From Acetobacteraceae bacterium (lineage in GTDB: Bacteria; Pseudomonadota; Alphaproteobacteria; Acetobacterales; Acetobacteraceae), in assembly GCA_947476855.1 (NCBI GenBank), contig CANJSR010000349.1, forward strand, positions 1 to 5,393: DNA of 5,393 nucleotides, written 5' to 3'. Shown here one piece after another: positions 3,726 through 5,393 of this stretch; the stretch's first letter is position 1, and every line of letters starts with the position of its first letter. The notes beneath the pieces are model-generated. The model was not told where the DNA came from and did not search any database. It worked only from the letters and a program-made list of their open reading frames with translations. A program made the position numbers and the translations under genes.

Positions 3726-5393
3726 GCCGGCCGCCTGATCGCGCCGGCGATGCCGTTGGGGAACAGCAGGACCAGGGCGATGATCGCCAGCCCCAGTGCG
3801 AGCCGCCACATCGTGGTGACCTGCAGCAGCATGTCGTACAGCCCGGTATAGACAAGCGCCCCCACGATCGGCCCGCTGACGGTCTGCACGCCGCCAAGCA
3901 GCACCATCAGCAGCGCGTCGACCGAGTGCCCGACATGCACATAGGTCGGGAACACGCTGCCCTTGGCATAGGCGAACAACCCGCCCGACAGGCCCGCCGC
4001 CGCCCCGGCGATGGTGAAGGCCGCCATCCGCAGTCGGTCCGGGTCCAGACCGATGGCGCCAGCCCGCAGCGCCGAGTCCCGGGACGCGCGCAGGGCGAAT
4101 CCGAAGGGCGCATGGATCACCTGCCGCAGCAGCCAGACGGTCCCCGCGCTGAGGCCCAGCACGGCCCAGTAGAAGGGAAAGGGCAGGGACGGCCAGACGC
4201 CGAGGACACCGTCGTCTCCCCCCGTCAGCCAGGACCACTGGGTGGCGACGGCCCAGACGATCTGCGCGAAGGCCAGGGTCAGCATGGCCAGGTAGACGCC
4301 CGACAGCCGCACGATGAAGGCCCCGAACGCCGCCGCCGCCAGCCCGGCCACCAAAGGCGCGGCGAGCAACCCGAGTGGTGTCGGCAACAGCAGGATCTTT
4401 GCGGCCAAAGCGGAACCGTAAGCCCCGAGGCCAAACCAGGCGGCATGCCCGAAGCTGACCATTCCGCCGGGCCCCATGGTCAGATGCAGGCTGGCGGCGA
4501 AGACCATGGCGATCAGCGCCTCGGTCAGCACGGCTTGCGGGTAGGGGCCGAGGACGAAGGGCGCCAGCGCTGCCAGTCCCAGCCCGGCCAGCAACGCCGC
4601 CTGGGTCAGCCTGCTGTCGGGCCGGATCAGGGTGGGGGCACCGGCGGCGCCTCGGACGGGTGCCAGGGCCTCGCCCAGCAGCCCGTTCGGGCGGGCGATC
4701 AGGACGATTGCCATGACGACGAAGGCCAGGACCAGCGTCGCTTTGGGCAACAGCGCGATCCCGAAGGATTGCAGGACTCCGATCAGCAGGGCCGCGACGA
4801 AGGCGCCGGTCACGCTGCCCATGCCGCCGACCACGACGACCACGAAGGCCTCCACGATCACCGCCAGGTCGATGCCAGTGTTGGCGGAGGTGTTCGGCAG
4901 GATCAGTGCCCCGCCCAGGCCGGCCAGCGCGGCGCCGAGGGCGAAGACCGCGGTGAACAGGATGCGCTGGTCGATGCCGAGGGCGGCCGCCATCTCCCGG
5001 TCCTCGGTCGCCGCGCGGATCAGGATGCCGAAGCGGGTTCGGTGCAGCAGCAGCCAGAGCAGAAGCAGCACCACCGGGCCGATGGCGATCAGGATGAGGT
5101 CATAGAGGGGAAACCGCTCCCCCGTGATGGTCACGAAGCTGCGCAGCCAGGGCGGGCGGGGGAGGGGCAGGTCCTGTGGCCCCCAGATCAGGGGCACCAG
5201 GTCCTGGACGACCAGCACCACGCCGAAGGTCGCCAGAAGCTGGAACAACTCCGGCGCGCGGTAGATGCGGCGCAGGAGGGTCGTTTCCAGCAGGGCGCCG
5301 ATCACGCCGGTGGCCAGGGCGGCGAGCAGGATGCCGAACGCGAACCAGGCGGGATCGCGGGGGAGGCGGGTCAGGATGCTCCAGGCGAGGTAG
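3722..5393 (-). CDS. Fused LivH-LivM permease of a HAAT-type ABC importer, 5' end outside the window
   Basis: An inner-membrane protein combining both permease subunits in one chain; the two halves would form the channel that LivG/LivF-type ATPases drive. The frame stays open to the right edge (556 codons visible). The GTG at 5305-5303 is internal: upstream codons still read as LivH-like sequence (RLPRDPAWFAFGILLAALATG), so the true start lies outside, probably 50 or more residues further. Counting from that GTG as residue 1, the LivH half ends near RPNGLLG (205-211) and holds RAATEDREMAAALGID (97-112), the cytoplasmic ATPase-contact loop, and VGGMGSVTG (159-167). A linker of about 20 residues (212-231, near 4612-4672) leads to LivM, recognised by GPGGMVSFGHAAWFGLGAY (278-296), LTGGDDGVLG (360-369), the coupling loop FGFALRASRDSALRAGAIG (401-419) and LGGVQTVSGP (470-479). 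Many hydrophobic spans alternate throughout. Fusions of this kind are known in Proteobacteria. No frameshift is seen. Confidence 0.9.
   Translation of the reverse strand, partial: YLAWSILTRLPRDPAWFAFGILLAALATGVIGALLETTLLRRIYRAPELFQLLATFGVVLVVQDLVPLIWGPQDLPLPRPPWLRSFVTITGERFPLYDLILIAIGPVVLLLLWLLLHRTRFGILIRAATEDREMAAALGIDQRILFTAVFALGAALAGLGGALILPNTSANTGIDLAVIVEAFVVVVVGGMGSVTGAFVAALLIGVLQSFGIALLPKATLVLAFVVMAIVLIARPNGLLGEALAPVRGAAGAPTLIRPDSRLTQAALLAGLGLAALAPFVLGPYPQAVLTEALIAMVFAASLHLTMGPGGMVSFGHAAWFGLGAYGSALAAKILLLPTPLGLLAAPLVAGLAAAAFGAFIVRLSGVYLAMLTLAFAQIVWAVATQWSWLTGGDDGVLGVWPSLPFPFYWAVLGLSAGTVWLLRQVIHAPFGFALRASRDSALRAGAIGLDPDRLRMAAFTIAGAAAGLSGGLFAYAKGSVFPTYVHVGHSVDALLMVLLGGVQTVSGPIVGALVYTGLYDMLLQVTTMWRLALGLAIIALVLLFPNGIAGAIRRPA

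Noticed and set aside
2859..3851. A 330-codon + strand open frame opposite livG and the end of livHM.
   Set aside because: The opposite strand encodes LivG with all ABC motifs. The + strand translation is low-complexity Gln/Arg/Gly/Ala-rich and includes the palindromic element.
3726..4238. A - strand frame continuing upstream of the LivG start, which would give a 418-residue protein.
   Set aside because: The LivG fold begins at the ATG at 3725. Upstream, the same frame is an out-of-frame reading of the permease, which is clearly coding in another frame; the ATGA overlap also fixes the start.
1..5393. A defence system, CRISPR array, prophage or insertion sequence.
   Set aside because: No spaced direct repeats, transposase, integrase or defence-effector motifs were seen. 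The Uma2 protein has a nuclease fold but no partner gene that would suggest a system.

Overview
The window is GC-rich, densely coded bacterial chromosome. It most resembles an alphaproteobacterium of the Rhodospirillales, probably Acetobacteraceae (Roseomonas-like). This placement rests on recalled family resemblance: the first gene is the Uma2 subtype with an ETWxNxWxY and IPSVREIL core that is common there, the permease is a fused LivH-LivM protein, and the intergenic space holds a REP-like palindromic element. No search was run, so the placement is tentative.

Layout. On the + strand from the left: a Uma2-type PD-(D/E)XK nuclease-fold gene (31-612), probably transcribed without a leader; a 73-bp gap with a plausible sigma70-type promoter; then a tight two-gene unit of a fold-type-I PLP aminotransferase (686-1915) and a TauD/TfdA-family Fe(II)/2-oxoglutarate dioxygenase (1931-2812), 15 bp apart and each with a clear Shine-Dalgarno. 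A 169-bp non-coding gap (2813-2981) follows and is largely filled by a 98-bp structured palindrome. On the - strand, converging on this gap, are livG-like (2982-3725) and a livH-livM fusion (3722-5393, its 5' part beyond the right edge), which overlap by four bases (ATGA).

How the genes may work together. The - strand pair encodes the membrane channel and one ATPase of a branched-chain-amino-acid-type (HAAT) importer. The second ATPase (LivF) and the periplasmic binding protein are not in the window. The + strand pair can remove an amino group and hydroxylate or cleave a substrate using 2-oxoglutarate and O2. A link between import and catabolism is a reasonable guess, but the two units converge and are separated by a structured element, so co-transcription is excluded and the link is only proximity.

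The most notable non-gene signal is at 2852-2949. Two inverted 31-bp copies of one hairpin unit differ at three stem positions, and each change is compensated on the opposite arm. The whole segment can fold as a four-way, cloverleaf-like junction. No phage, CRISPR, tRNA, rRNA, insertion sequence or defence operon was seen.
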